From the NCBI GenBank assembly GCA_017481205.1, contig JAFUPN010000036.1, positions 1 to 64,000 of the forward strand: 64,000 nt of DNA. Direction: 5' to 3'. The DNA comes from Clostridia bacterium (GTDB lineage Bacteria; Bacillota; Clostridia; UMGS1810). The position numbers and the translations under genes were made by a program. Under the pieces are notes generated by a model, which was not told the origin of the DNA, made no database searches, and saw nothing but the letters and a program-made list of their open reading frames with translations. Of this stretch, positions 52,095-61,739 are shown piece by piece. Position 1 is the stretch's first letter, and each line of letters starts with the position of its first letter.

Positions 52095-52937
52095 ATGAAG
52101 AGTAATACAGCATTACAACTGATTGCGTACAAAATCAGACATCATGCAGTCACTGCGGTATACAGCGCCGCTTCCGGTCATCCCGGTGGCTCCCTGTCTA
52201 TTGCAGATATCCTGTCTGTATTGTACTTTGACGAGATGAATGTAGATCCGTCAAACCAAAAAAATCCTGACAGAGACAGATTTGTACTGTCAAAGGGTCA
52301 CTGTGCTCCCGCACTTTACGGAGCACTGGCAGAAAAAGGCTTCTTCCCCGTGGAGGACATAAAGACCTTCAGAAAGGCGAACAGCTATCTCCAGGGTCAT
52401 CCCGACATGAAGGGAGTTCCCGGTGTTGATATGTCCACAGGCTCTCTGGGTCAGGGCATCTGCACCGCAAACGGTATGGCACTGGCTGCAAAGCTTGACA
52501 ATAAGGATTACCGCGTATATACCATTCTCGGAGACGGTGAGCTGGAGGAAGGTCAGGTATGGGAGGCAGCTATGTTTGCCGCTCACTACAAGCTTGACAA
52601 CCTGGTTGCATTTGTAGATTTCAACGGTCTGCAGATTGACGGCGATATTACACAGGTTATGAACCCCACACCGATTGACAAAAAATTTGAAGCATTCGGC
52701 TGGAATGTTATTACAATTGATGCACACAACTATGATGAGATAAAATCAGCTCTTGCCGCTGCAAAAACTGTTAAGGGCAAGCCCACAGTTGTTATTGCAA
52801 AGAGTGTAAAGGGCAAGGGAGTTTCCTACATGGAAAATCAGGCTGCATGGCACGGCAGTGCCCCCAACGAGGAGCAGTATAATCAGGCTGCAAGCGAGCT
52901 TGAAGCAAAAATCAAAGAATTGGAGGCGACACTGTAA
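52095..52937 (+). CDS. Transketolase, N-terminal subunit
   Basis: The thiamine-diphosphate-binding half of a split transketolase, 280 residues. The TPP motif runs from ILGDGELEEGQVWE to VAFVDFNGLQIDG (GDG, then N). Other conserved parts are GHPGGSLSIADIL, SKGHCAPALYGALA and MSTGSLGQG. GGAGG lies before the ATG. Its stop overlaps the start of the C-terminal subunit (TAATG), so the two are translationally coupled. The enzyme moves two-carbon units in the non-oxidative pentose phosphate pathway. Confidence 0.95.
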   Translation: MKSNTALQLIAYKIRHHAVTAVYSAASGHPGGSLSIADILSVLYFDEMNVDPSNQKNPDRDRFVLSKGHCAPALYGALAEKGFFPVEDIKTFRKANSYLQGHPDMKGVPGVDMSTGSLGQGICTANGMALAAKLDNKDYRVYTILGDGELEEGQVWEAAMFAAHYKLDNLVAFVDFNGLQIDGDITQVMNPTPIDKKFEAFGWNVITIDAHNYDEIKSALAAAKTVKGKPTVVIAKSVKGKGVSYMENQAAWHGSAPNEEQYNQAASELEAKIKELEATL

Positions 52938-53881
52938 TGGCTGATGTTAAAAAAATAGCTACCCGACAGTCCTACGGCGATGCACTGGCTGCTCTGGGCG
53001 ACGAATTTCCTATTATAGTTCTTGACGCGGACCTTTCAAAGTCCACCAAGACAGAGGTTTTTAAGAAAAAATTTCCCGATAGATTTATCAATATGGGTAT
53101 TGCTGAGGCAAATATGATGAGCACAGCTGCAGGTCTTGCTTCCTGCGGAAAGACAGTTTTTGCAAGCTCATTTGCAATGTTTGCTGCAGGCAGAGCCTTT
53201 GAGCAGGTGCGTAATTCCATATGCTATCCCAATCTCAATGTAAAAATCGGCGCTACCCATGCAGGTATATCTGTAGGCGAGGACGGTGCTACACACCAGT
53301 GTCTTGAGGATATGGGTATTATGCGTACTCTGCCAAACATGGTTATCATAAACCCTGCAGACGATGTTGAAGCAAAGGCTGCAATGAGAGCTGCATGTGA
53401 GCACAACGGACCCGTATATCTCCGTTTCGGCAGACTTGGTGTACCCGTAATCTTTGACGAGGCTACATACAAGTTTGAAATCGGCAAAGGAGTAGTCCTC
53501 TCAGAGGGTACAGATGTTACCATAGTTGCAACAGGTCTTATGGTTGAAATGGCACTCAAGGCAAAAGAGCTTCTTGCAAATCAGGGTATCAGCGCAGAAA
53601 TCATCAATATAGCTACCATCAAGCCTATAGACGCAGAGCTTATCTCAAAATCTGCTACCAAGACAGGCGCAGTTGTAACCTGTGAGGAGCACAATATCAT
53701 CGGCGGTCTCGGCAGTGCTGTTGCAGAGGTGCTGGTTGAAAACGCTCCCGTTCCTATGGACAGAATCGGTACAAGAGATGTATTCGGAAAGTCAGGCACA
53801 CCGGCAGAGCTCTTCAAGGACTATGGTCTCACTCCCGAAGCAATTGTTGAATCTGCAAAAAAGGTTATTGCAAAAAAATAA
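52937..53881 (+). CDS. Transketolase, C-terminal subunit
   Basis: The pyrimidine-binding and C-terminal half of the split transketolase, 314 residues. It has the catalytic Glu region MGIAEANMMSTAAGLAS, the loop THAGISVGEDGATHQ, and a C-terminal domain from VTIVATGLMVEMA to GTRDVFGKSGTPAELF. Expected to assemble with the upstream subunit as a heterotetramer. A terminator follows at 53904. Confidence 0.95.
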   Translation: MADVKKIATRQSYGDALAALGDEFPIIVLDADLSKSTKTEVFKKKFPDRFINMGIAEANMMSTAAGLASCGKTVFASSFAMFAAGRAFEQVRNSICYPNLNVKIGATHAGISVGEDGATHQCLEDMGIMRTLPNMVIINPADDVEAKAAMRAACEHNGPVYLRFGRLGVPVIFDEATYKFEIGKGVVLSEGTDVTIVATGLMVEMALKAKELLANQGISAEIINIATIKPIDAELISKSATKTGAVVTCEEHNIIGGLGSAVAEVLVENAPVPMDRIGTRDVFGKSGTPAELFKDYGLTPEAIVESAKKVIAKK

Positions 53882-53903
53882 GTTTTTAATTATTATAAAA
53901 AAT

Positions 53904-53956
53904 CAACCGTTTCAGCGGACTGTCATACTTTGATAATCCTGAAACGGTTGTTTTTT
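53904..53956 (+). terminator. Terminator of the transketolase genes
   Basis: CAACCGTTTCAG (53904-53915) and CTGAAACGGTTG (53939-53950), followed by six T. Confidence 0.9.
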
Positions 53957-54066
53957 ATAACATAGGAAATTACTCACATTGTGAGTAATTTTTGCTTGTT
54001 TCAAAAAAGATTACCTTTCTGCCCCAAGATTGGGCGTTAGGGGGTTGATGATTGGAAATCTTTTTT
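53952..54066 (+). repeat. 115-bp dispersed terminator-like repeat, copy 2
   Basis: Almost identical to the reverse complement of 38337-38455. Stem ATTACTCACA/TGTGAGTAAT (perfect here), then AAAAAAGATT and AATCTTTTTT as complementary ends. It fills the gap between the convergent transketolase and GerMN genes and ends six bases before the latter's stop, so it probably acts as that gene's terminator. Confidence 0.85.
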
Positions 54067-54071
54067 ATAAA

Positions 54072-55007
54072 TTAATCTATAAGAGAGTCGTCTCTTTCAA
54101 AGGGCTCAGAGAAGAAATAATCTCCGAAAGTATCTGTCTTGGCACTGTCTATAAGGAACTGTACCTTATCAATATCCGGAAGCTCGGTAAGTGAATTTAC
54201 CACAGAATAAATTGCCATGGTTGCAGCTGAAGAGCCGCCGTCAAACTTGCTGATAAACTCTCCGGAGAAGTTTACAAAACAAATCCCCTCTTTTGTTTCA
54301 ACTGACAAAACCTTTGTACCGCTTGGAATGGTACTGTACACACCGTCATCACTTGAAGGTCCTGCCACAAGCTCGGTTACAATTGTCTTTTCAATACTGT
54401 TATCCACAATAGGTACTCTGCGTCTGCGCGCTACAAGCTTCTCGCCCATTTCGTCAGCAAAATACAGAGTAACATATTTTTCGGTAACATTTTCCTGCTG
54501 AGTCTGGCTAAATACTATATCGCTTTCACCTATAGGACCAAGCGGATTGCCGGAAGCATTGAGCAGCTCACTGCCTTCAACGGAAATCAGCACTTTATCG
54601 ATACCGTCAAGAGCACACATTGTCTTTACAATGGAGTATCTGGCAAGAAGCTCGGCACTCTTACTGTTATCACCTTCAAAATTAAAATATTCTCTTGAAA
54701 AATCCAGCTTGGCAATTGCACCGTCATGCCTTATATCCAGCAGCTGTGTTCCTTCGGGTATTACAGCCTTGATGCCAACCTCAGTAGGACCCTTAACCAA
54801 CTCGTTTACAACCGCCCTAGGAAATTGTTTTTCATCCTCATATGTAATAACCCTTTTTTCTGCCTGTATGTCGTTATAATCCGTATTGGAAAAATACAGA
54901 GTTACCTCCTTAGTCAGTTTACTGTCGGTAATCACGGCATTCTTGTCGCAAGAACACATGGAAAAAGCAATAATTATTGCCAAAACAAAATGTATCAGTT
55001 TTTTCAT
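54072..55007 (-). CDS. GerMN-domain lipoprotein
   Basis: A 311-residue exported protein starting MKKLIHFVLAIIIAFSMCSC; the Cys pair at the end of the hydrophobic stretch suggests lipid attachment. Two GerMN domains follow (about 30-160 and 175-300; each with PRAVVNELVKGP- or TIVTELVAGP-type beginnings). GGGAGG lies 11 bases before the chosen ATG. GerMN proteins occur in spore germination (GerM) and in envelope lipoproteins next to two-component systems. Its place 81 bp behind the WalRK-like pair suggests an envelope role under the same operon. Confidence 0.85.
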   Translation of the reverse strand: MKKLIHFVLAIIIAFSMCSCDKNAVITDSKLTKEVTLYFSNTDYNDIQAEKRVITYEDEKQFPRAVVNELVKGPTEVGIKAVIPEGTQLLDIRHDGAIAKLDFSREYFNFEGDNSKSAELLARYSIVKTMCALDGIDKVLISVEGSELLNASGNPLGPIGESDIVFSQTQQENVTEKYVTLYFADEMGEKLVARRRRVPIVDNSIEKTIVTELVAGPSSDDGVYSTIPSGTKVLSVETKEGICFVNFSGEFISKFDGGSSAATMAIYSVVNSLTELPDIDKVQFLIDSAKTDTFGDYFFSEPFERDDSLID

Positions 55008-55088
55008 GCTTCTTATTACCTCCCTTTCTGAACCGATATTATAATTATACACCATGCCGAATAATTTTTTGTTAACAAACCATTAAAT

Positions 55089-56594
55089 TTATACACACGG
55101 TATGGTTATTGTAAAGGTTGAACCGATATCCAGCTCACTGTCAACATCTATGGTACCGCCATGAAATTCCACAGCCGCAAGTGCTATTGAAAGACCCAGA
55201 CCGGTACCGCCGGTCTCTCGTGAGCGTGCTTTGTCAACCCTGTAAAATCTTTCAAAAATTTTTCCCTTATCCTCTTGAGAGATACCCACACCATTGTCCT
55301 TTATGGTGATAACAACATTTCCACCCAACCTTGATGCATTAACCTCAACCTTGCCGAATTCTTTGGAATACTTGATGGCATTGTCAACCACATTATATAT
55401 TCCCTGCCACAGCATATCCTTATTTGCCATGACATACAGATTCTCGTCGCTGTTGAAATCAAGGGTAATCTCGTCACGGTTAGCAATGGGCATAAGATTT
55501 TTTTCTATTCCCGAAAGTATCTCAGATACAGATGTTATATCCATACCTGCCTCCATTTTTTCGGAATCGGTATCTATTTTTGTTATATACAAAAGCTTAT
55601 TTACAATCCTGTTGAGCCTGTCAACCTCATTGTTCATATCAAGGAGAAATTCTCTTACATACTCCATGTCAATATCATGGGTCTGTATGATAGAATCTGC
55701 CATAAGCTTAATGGAGCTGAGAGGGGTTTTGAGCTCATGGGATGCATTGGATACAAACTCAACTCTCTTGTGCTCCAGATTGAGCACCTTTTCACTCATA
55801 TCATTAAATGCCACTGCAAGCTTGGATATCTCATCACTTCCGCGGATATCAAGCTTTTCATCCAATATACCGTCGCTGGACATAGAGGTGATTTTGTCTG
55901 TAAAATCGACAATTCGCTTGGTTATAAGATTTACAACAACAAATATAACCAGTCCCACAAGAAAGGATACTATAATTGTTATTATCCAGATATCCTTCTC
56001 GGTTGCATTTTTGAATGCAGATATATCGTCTGTGGTATAAATTATGTTTACCACACCAGTCACATTGCCACTTTGAAGTATTGGAGCCGCAGCATCGAGA
56101 GTGAGAATACGGTCGTCATTATAATACTGATCATAGCCGCTCTTGCCCCCTATGGCTGTCAATACAGATGGTTTTATCTGTGCCTTCCTGAGCACATTGT
56201 GATTATTCTGTGAGTCAAATATCACAACAGAATCCCTGTTAAGAATAAGCACTCTCATGCGGGCATCGCCCAAAATACTCTTGACAAAAGTACCAAATTC
56301 ACCGTCTACGAAATCACCGTCGGAGCTCATATATTCCGGTGCAAAGCTGGATACCACATTTGCCATGGCAGTAACATTCAGCTTTTGATCATTGTACATA
56401 TAGCCACTCATGGAATTGAGCAGATAATGACTTACCAGAATCAGTGTAAGCAGCATTACCGCAAAATATGTAATTACAAGCCTTGATGTAATACCGTTGA
56501 ATTTTATATAATTGGATTTAATGAACGTCCTTAAAATAATAACCAGCTCCCCACTTAGTAAGCAGATATACAGGTTCTGCACTGTTCGGCTCAA
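55089..56594 (-). CDS. Sensor histidine kinase, WalK/PhoR-like
   Basis: A membrane sensor kinase. With the longest frame (501 residues): transmembrane segments at about 37-60 and 201-222 flanking an extracellular sensor, HAMP (223-276), HisKA with phospho-acceptor His286 (FVSNASHELKTPLSSIKLMA), and a HATPase with NVVDNAIKYSKE, IKDNGVGIS and GTGLGLSI. The start is uncertain. TTG 56594 overlaps the response regulator by about 77 bases and has a weak site. A start close to the regulator's stop (before KSNYIKFNGI) would need a rare codon after AAGGA. It pairs with the upstream regulator. Likely role: cell-envelope homeostasis. Confidence 0.9.
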   Translation of the reverse strand: MSRTVQNLYICLLSGELVIILRTFIKSNYIKFNGITSRLVITYFAVMLLTLILVSHYLLNSMSGYMYNDQKLNVTAMANVVSSFAPEYMSSDGDFVDGEFGTFVKSILGDARMRVLILNRDSVVIFDSQNNHNVLRKAQIKPSVLTAIGGKSGYDQYYNDDRILTLDAAAPILQSGNVTGVVNIIYTTDDISAFKNATEKDIWIITIIVSFLVGLVIFVVVNLITKRIVDFTDKITSMSSDGILDEKLDIRGSDEISKLAVAFNDMSEKVLNLEHKRVEFVSNASHELKTPLSSIKLMADSIIQTHDIDMEYVREFLLDMNNEVDRLNRIVNKLLYITKIDTDSEKMEAGMDITSVSEILSGIEKNLMPIANRDEITLDFNSDENLYVMANKDMLWQGIYNVVDNAIKYSKEFGKVEVNASRLGGNVVITIKDNGVGISQEDKGKIFERFYRVDKARSRETGGTGLGLSIALAAVEFHGGTIDVDSELDIGSTFTITIPCV

Positions 56595-57207
56595 TCTTTT
56601 CTCTGAGTCTTCTCACATGCACATCAACAGTGCGTATGTCACCCGGATATTCATAGCCCCACACAAGGTCAAGAAGGCTCTCACGCGAATAAACCTTACC
56701 TGCATTTGAAACCAGCAAATCCATAAGGTCAAATTCCTTGCCTGTCAAGTCAACTGTCTTTCCGCCAATGGTTACCGTGCGCCTGTTGTAATCCAGTTCC
56801 ACAGAGCCGGTATTAATCCTGAGGTTTTCACCTCCGTTGGGCGCAATTGGCGTCACACGTCGGAGTATTGCCTTCACTCTTGCTTTAAGCTCAAGAATAT
56901 TAAAAGGCTTTGTGACATAATCATCTGCACCATACTCAAGACCCATGATTTTGTCCATATCCTCAGTTTTTGCCGTAACCATTATTATGGGGACATTGGA
57001 AAATTCTCTGATTTTCTGACAAACGGTAAGTCCGTCAATTTTAGGCAGCATCAGATCAAGTATAACAAGGGAAATCGTCTTGTCCCTGGCAATCTTAAGT
57101 GCTTCCTCGCCGTCATATGCAACCTCAACGGTATATCCATCCCGCTCAAGGTTAAACTTAATGGCTTTTACAATTACTTTTTCATCGTCAACAACTAATA
57201 TTTTCAT
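56518..57207 (-). CDS. OmpR/PhoB-family response regulator, WalR-like
   Basis: A 229-residue transcription factor. Receiver domain: DDE (7-9), phospho-acceptor Asp51 in ILDLMLPKIDG, and Lys100 in VTKPFN. The winged helix effector (about 130-225) includes LTGKEFDLMDLLVSNAG, then TVDVHVRRLREKIE. A GGGGTG site precedes the ATG. It is 19 bp after rpoD and overlaps the kinase gene, so it is part of one block. WalR in other Firmicutes controls wall hydrolases; several such enzymes occur in this window, but control is not shown. Confidence 0.93.
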   Translation of the reverse strand: MKILVVDDEKVIVKAIKFNLERDGYTVEVAYDGEEALKIARDKTISLVILDLMLPKIDGLTVCQKIREFSNVPIIMVTAKTEDMDKIMGLEYGADDYVTKPFNILELKARVKAILRRVTPIAPNGGENLRINTGSVELDYNRRTVTIGGKTVDLTGKEFDLMDLLVSNAGKVYSRESLLDLVWGYEYPGDIRTVDVHVRRLREKIEPNSAEPVYLLTKWGAGYYFKDVH

Positions 57208-57226
57208 TTATACACCCCGATTTCAA

Positions 57227-58360
57227 TTAATCAAGAAAATCTCTGAGCTTTCTGCTTCTGCTGGGATGACGCAGCTTTCTGAGAGCCTTTGCCTCTATCT
57301 GACGTATACGCTCTCTCGTTACTTTAAATTCACATCCCACCTCTTCAAGTGTACGTGCTCTTCCGTCCTCAAGACCGAATCTGAGTTTAAGAACCTTTGC
57401 TTCTCTCGGAGTAAGAGTATCAAGCACCTCCATTAGCTGCTCCTTAAGCAGCTTGAAAGCTGCCATATCTGCCGGTGCGGGAGCATCGCTGTCGGGTATA
57501 AAATCGCCGAGGATGCTGTCCTCCTCCTCACCTATGGGAGTTTCCAGAGATACAGGCTCCTGAGCAATCTTCATGATTTCTCTGACCTTTTCTTCTGAGG
57601 TATTCATAGCCGCAGCAATTTCATCAACATGAGGCTCTCTGCCCTTTTCCTGCAGCAGCTGACGTGATACTCTGATAAGCTTGTTGATAGTTTCAACCAT
57701 ATGCACAGGAATACGGATAGTTCTTGCCTGGTCGGCTATAGAGCGGGTTATTGCCTGTCTTATCCACCAGGTTGCATAGGTACTGAACTTATACCCCTTG
57801 GTATAATCAAATTTTTCTACTGCCTTTATCAGACCGAGATTACCCTCCTGAATAAGGTCGAGGAAGAGCATTCCTCTGCCCACATAACGCTTTGCTATGC
57901 TTACAACCAGACGGAGGTTTGCCTCGGAGAGACGTTTTTTTGCCGCTTCATCTCCGTTGTGCATACGCTCTGCCAGAGCGATTTCCTCGTCGGCAGAAAG
58001 CAAGGGCACTTTTCCAATCTCCTTAAGGTACATTCTCACCGGGTCGTCAATACCGATACCATCGGGGATGGTAAGGTCTATTTCCTCTTCATTGGACTGT
58101 ATTTCGTCCAGCTCCTGTTCAAGATTTTCCACAACCTCAATGCCGGTTTTTTCGAGTATCTCATATACTTTTTCTATCTGAGCCGGCTCCAGATGGATAT
58201 CAGAAAGCTTGTCCATAATGTCCTTATAGGACAGCACGCCGCTTTTTTTACCCATCTCAATGAGCTCAGATACCATTTTGGTCTTTCTTTCGGCACTCAT
58301 ATCCTTCTTATTCTCAATTGCTTCGATATTTTCATTAGCGGTAATTTTATTATCACTCAT
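57227..58360 (-). CDS. RNA polymerase primary sigma factor
   Basis: The housekeeping sigma factor, 377 residues. Region 1.1 at the N terminus, region 1.2 [17 protein letters not shown], region 2 from [19 protein letters not shown] to [16 protein letters not shown] (-10 recognition), region 3, and region 4 with [17 protein letters not shown] (-35 recognition). It matches the consensus TTGACA/TATAAT promoters seen in this window. It lies 23 bp after dnaG; the dnaG-rpoD pairing is the classical macromolecular synthesis operon. Confidence 0.97.
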   Translation of the reverse strand: MSDNKITANENIEAIENKKDMSAERKTKMVSELIEMGKKSGVLSYKDIMDKLSDIHLEPAQIEKVYEILEKTGIEVVENLEQELDEIQSNEEEIDLTIPDGIGIDDPVRMYLKEIGKVPLLSADEEIALAERMHNGDEAAKKRLSEANLRLVVSIAKRYVGRGMLFLDLIQEGNLGLIKAVEKFDYTKGYKFSTYATWWIRQAITRSIADQARTIRIPVHMVETINKLIRVSRQLLQEKGREPHVDEIAAAMNTSEEKVREIMKIAQEPVSLETPIGEEEDSILGDFIPDSDAPAPADMAAFKLLKEQLMEVLDTLTPREAKVLKLRFGLEDGRARTLEEVGCEFKVTRERIRQIEAKALRKLRHPSRSRKLRDFLD

Positions 58361-58383
58361 TTATAATACCTCTCCCTTAAAAT

Positions 58384-60141
58384 TTATCCTTCGTTTTTGA
58401 GCAAATTGTTTATTCGTGACAAATCATCAGTTTCTGAAGAATTTATCAGACGATGTATGCTCTGTTTTTTAATTTCTGATTTAATAATTTTTATATAATC
58501 CTCATATGCCTTTGCGCTGTCGTCAGACATATTGTCAAGACTTAAAATCCGTGCGGCACGTGGATTGTCCTCCTCACTGTCAAAATGAGCAGTTATCTGA
58601 GCCGGAGTCACAGAACCGGCCTCTTCATAGCACACCTTTACAAACCTGAGAAGCCTGATATGAAATTCATCCTCAAAAAGTGACTCGGTTATACAATCTT
58701 TGTTCTTATTATACACAGCCTTGCTGAATATGATAAGCGACAGTAGATGCTCTCTGGTCTTGTCCAGTATATCATGCTTTTTACCGGCGGTAGACTTAAG
58801 CTGTAGCACCAGCGGGTCAGTGCCCTTGACATCGGCAGCGGGCTTTGGCTGCTTTGCCTTGGATATACCCAGCTGAGAATATATGGCATTTGCCGAAACA
58901 CCCGTGCGTGAAGACAACATATTCACATACACATCCTGCTCTATCGACGAACGGATAAGCTTAAGATACTCAATGACATCATCAGTATATGAGACAACAC
59001 TCTGGGGATTTTTCAAATCATAGTCTTTCCCGAAATAATCCAAAACATACTCCATGTCATTTTTCCGTTTTGCCGCAACAGCCTTAAACCTGTCTACGCC
59101 GTTTGTTTTGATAAACTCATCAGGGTCCTTGCTGGCACCCATGTCTATAACACTGATTTTTATATCATGCTCACGGAGAACGGTTATAGCCCGGAGTCTT
59201 GCCATACAGCCGGCATTATCTCCGTCATAGCATATAATTATCTCCTTGAATATCTTTGACAGCATTTTTGCCTGCTGCTCGGTCAGTGCTGTTCCGAGAG
59301 TCGCCACAGTGTTGGTAAAACCGCTTTTTATCAAGGCAATCGTATCCATATAGCCCTCTGTAAGAAACACTTCATTCTTTTTTGAATTTCTGGCTACGTT
59401 TATGCCGTACAGATTGCGGCTTTTGCTGAACACTGCCGACTCGGGGGAATTAAGATATTTTGGCTTGCTGTCGTCAAAAACTCTTCCTCCGAAAGCAATA
59501 ATATTGTTGCTTGCATCAAATATAGGAAACATCAGGCGGTTTCTGAACATATCGTAATATCTGCCCGATTCATGCTTTTTTATAAGACCTGCATTGTAAA
59601 TGTCCGATTCGGTATATCCCTTGGATTTGAGATAATCAAAAAGCGAATTCCAGCTGTCGGGAGCATATCCCAGCCAGAAGCTCTTTACCACAGCTCCGCT
59701 GAGCTGACGTTTTTTGAGATAGTCAATACTCTGCCTACTGGTCTTGAGCTGCTCGTAAAAAAACAGTGCAGCTTCTTTATTTATCGCATATATACCTTCC
59801 CGCCGTTCCTGAGCCCTGCGTGCATCCTCCCTGTCATGACCGGATATTTCCGGAAGAGTGATGTTAGCCATATCCGCAAGTTTTTTTACCGCTTCATAAA
59901 AAGATATATTCTCAACCTTCATCAAAAATGAGATAACATCTCCGCCTTCACCGCAGCCGAAGCAGTGACACACACCTCTGGAGGGTGAAACCGAAAAGGA
60001 CGGGGTTTTTTCGTTATGAAAAGGACACAGACCAATGTACGAATTTCCTGATTTTTTCAGCCGGACATATTTTGAAACAACGTCATATATATCATTTTTT
60101 TCCGAAACTTCCCTTATTATATATTCGGGAAACAACGCCAC
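58384..60141 (-). CDS. DNA primase
   Basis: It makes RNA primers for replication; 585 residues. CHC2 zinc finger with Cys39, His42, Cys60 and Cys63 (CPFHNEKTPSF, CHCFGCGEGGD). Then the RNA polymerase domain with Toprim motifs (LTEGYMD, ICYDGDNAG, DPDEFI) and a C-terminal helicase-binding region. Translation starts at GTG 60141 with AGGAG nine bases upstream. It is preceded by dgt and followed by rpoD on the same strand. Confidence 0.97.
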   Translation of the reverse strand: MALFPEYIIREVSEKNDIYDVVSKYVRLKKSGNSYIGLCPFHNEKTPSFSVSPSRGVCHCFGCGEGGDVISFLMKVENISFYEAVKKLADMANITLPEISGHDREDARRAQERREGIYAINKEAALFFYEQLKTSRQSIDYLKKRQLSGAVVKSFWLGYAPDSWNSLFDYLKSKGYTESDIYNAGLIKKHESGRYYDMFRNRLMFPIFDASNNIIAFGGRVFDDSKPKYLNSPESAVFSKSRNLYGINVARNSKKNEVFLTEGYMDTIALIKSGFTNTVATLGTALTEQQAKMLSKIFKEIIICYDGDNAGCMARLRAITVLREHDIKISVIDMGASKDPDEFIKTNGVDRFKAVAAKRKNDMEYVLDYFGKDYDLKNPQSVVSYTDDVIEYLKLIRSSIEQDVYVNMLSSRTGVSANAIYSQLGISKAKQPKPAADVKGTDPLVLQLKSTAGKKHDILDKTREHLLSLIIFSKAVYNKNKDCITESLFEDEFHIRLLRFVKVCYEEAGSVTPAQITAHFDSEEDNPRAARILSLDNMSDDSAKAYEDYIKIIKSEIKKQSIHRLINSSETDDLSRINNLLKNEG

Positions 60142-60214
60142 ATCAGGTCACTCCTTTCAAGATTTTATACGAATTCCACTAAAGTATTATTCGACACTTT
60201 CACAAAAAAATCCT

Positions 60215-61198
60215 TTAAATAGGCAAAAATATTTTTTTAAAATAATTTACACAATATATATCTGTCATGCCTGCTATATAGTCGCACACAGCAGTGCTTC
60301 TATCTGTGGTTTCCAGCTTAACAGTGTATTCATCAGGCATTTTTTCCGGATATTTCATAAAATAATCATATAGCTTTTCCACAATAAAATATGCCTGAAA
60401 ATCTCTGTCCCCCAGTCTGTTGTACACATTTTCAAACATATATTTTCGCAGAGACATCATTGCAGCCTCCACATCGGGTGTCATAGCAATTTTCCCTTGA
60501 TTAATACTCTCTGCAACAATATCTCCAATAAGTGTATTTATTCTCAGAGAATGGGTTTTGCCCAGAACCTCAAGATATTCCTTCGGTACATCAGAAACAG
60601 ATATTATACCGGCTCTTATAGCATCGTCAATATCATGATTTATGTATGCAAATCTGTCCGCATACTTGACTATAATCCCCTCGTCAGTTTCAGCAAGGGT
60701 ATCGCCGGTATGGCTGACAATGCCGTTGCGCACTTCATATGTAAGATTAAGCCCCGCCCCGTCCTTTTCCAGGCAGTCAACCACCCTGAGGCTCTGTTCA
60801 TAATGCTTGAAGCCGGCAGGATTAATGTCATTCAGGGCTTTTTCGCCGGAATGTCCGAAGGGAGTATGTCCCAGATCATGACCCAGACAGATTGCCTCCA
60901 CAAGATCCTCATTGAGTCTGAGAGCTCTGGCAATGGTGCGCGCAATCTGAGAAACCTCAAGTGTATGAGTCAGCCGGGTGCGGTAATGGTCGTTATCCAG
61001 AGTGATAAATACCTGAGTCTTGTGCTTGAGCCTTCTGAAGGACTTGCAGTGAATAATCCTGTCCCTGTCACGGGCAAAATCAGTTCTGAGACTGCATTTT
61101 TCCTCAGGTATCAGTCTTCCTCTTGAGTTTTCACTCAAAAAAGCTGTTGAAGACAAGGTCTGTCTTTCCATCAGCTCTGTCTGCTCACGAATATTCAT
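60215..61198 (-). CDS. Deoxyguanosinetriphosphate triphosphohydrolase-like protein
   Basis: An HD-domain enzyme of 327 residues that removes triphosphate from dGTP or other dNTPs. The HD motif is in LGHDLGHTPFGHSGE, with upstream HKTQVFITLDNDHYRTRLTH (written up to 20) and a metal Asp in VKYADRFAYINHDIDDA. AGAGGTG lies before the ATG. The dgt-dnaG-rpoD order is common in Clostridia. It is 73 bp upstream of dnaG. Confidence 0.92.
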   Translation of the reverse strand: MNIREQTELMERQTLSSTAFLSENSRGRLIPEEKCSLRTDFARDRDRIIHCKSFRRLKHKTQVFITLDNDHYRTRLTHTLEVSQIARTIARALRLNEDLVEAICLGHDLGHTPFGHSGEKALNDINPAGFKHYEQSLRVVDCLEKDGAGLNLTYEVRNGIVSHTGDTLAETDEGIIVKYADRFAYINHDIDDAIRAGIISVSDVPKEYLEVLGKTHSLRINTLIGDIVAESINQGKIAMTPDVEAAMMSLRKYMFENVYNRLGDRDFQAYFIVEKLYDYFMKYPEKMPDEYTVKLETTDRSTAVCDYIAGMTDIYCVNYFKKIFLPI

Positions 61199-61272
61199 GG
61201 TACATCACCTCTTAAAATTCCTTTATAATAGTTATATACTCCAAAAAAAAATAAATTCCTTTAATTAAACCA

Positions 61273-61317
61273 CAAAAAATCCGCTTTATCGCTTTTAATG
61301 TGCGATAAAACGGATTT
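61273..61317 (-). terminator. Terminator of the DUF1858 gene
   Basis: AAATCCGCTTTATCGC (61277-61292) and GCGATAAAACGGATTT (61302-61317) pair along 16 positions with one mismatch; a minus-strand T-run follows. Confidence 0.85.
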
Positions 61318-61349
61318 GTTTGTATCAAATTCCGGCTATTCAGCCAATA

Positions 61350-61553
61350 TTACTTAGAAGCAAGAAAATTGTTGATTTTTTCAACAAGCTCATCACAGTC
61401 AACGCCGTGAACCATACAAGCCTGCTCAACAGATTCTCCGCTTGCGGAAGGGCATCCAAGACAATGCATACCGATTTCAAGGAAGAAAGGGGCTGTCTCG
61501 GGGTCAATTCTGAGAACCTCAGCGATAATAGTGTCTTTGGTAATCTGTGCCAT
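61350..61553 (-). CDS. DUF1858 domain-containing protein
   Basis: A 67-residue protein starting [14 protein letters not shown]. The family signature [19 protein letters not shown] has a CxxC pair, and members often bind redox cofactors or act as hybrid-cluster-type partners; the role is not established. ATG 61553 has GAGGTG eight bases upstream. It stands alone between HtrA and dgt, with its own terminator. Confidence 0.92.
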   Translation of the reverse strand: MAQITKDTIIAEVLRIDPETAPFFLEIGMHCLGCPSASGESVEQACMVHGVDCDELVEKINNFLASK

Positions 61554-61673
61554 AATACATTCACCTCGCATAAATTTATAGTTAATTAATGAAAATACAT
61601 CAATTAAATCTATTATAGTATATCCAGTCGAAAAATGCAATATTAATTTTTGACTCTTTTGTCAATTTGCAGT

Positions 61674-61705
61674 GAACAGGCGGCACATAAATGTGCCGCC
61701 TGTTC
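61674..61705. other. Perfect 14-bp hairpin after htrA
   Basis: GAACAGGCGGCACA, loop TAAA, TGTGCCGCCTGTTC. It is 35 bp after the htrA stop. GC-rich but without a T-tract on either strand, so it is either a stabilising 3' stem or a Rho-type end. Confidence 0.65.
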
Positions 61706-61739
61706 GGGGGGATTTATCAAAAAATGAGAGAAAGTCTTA

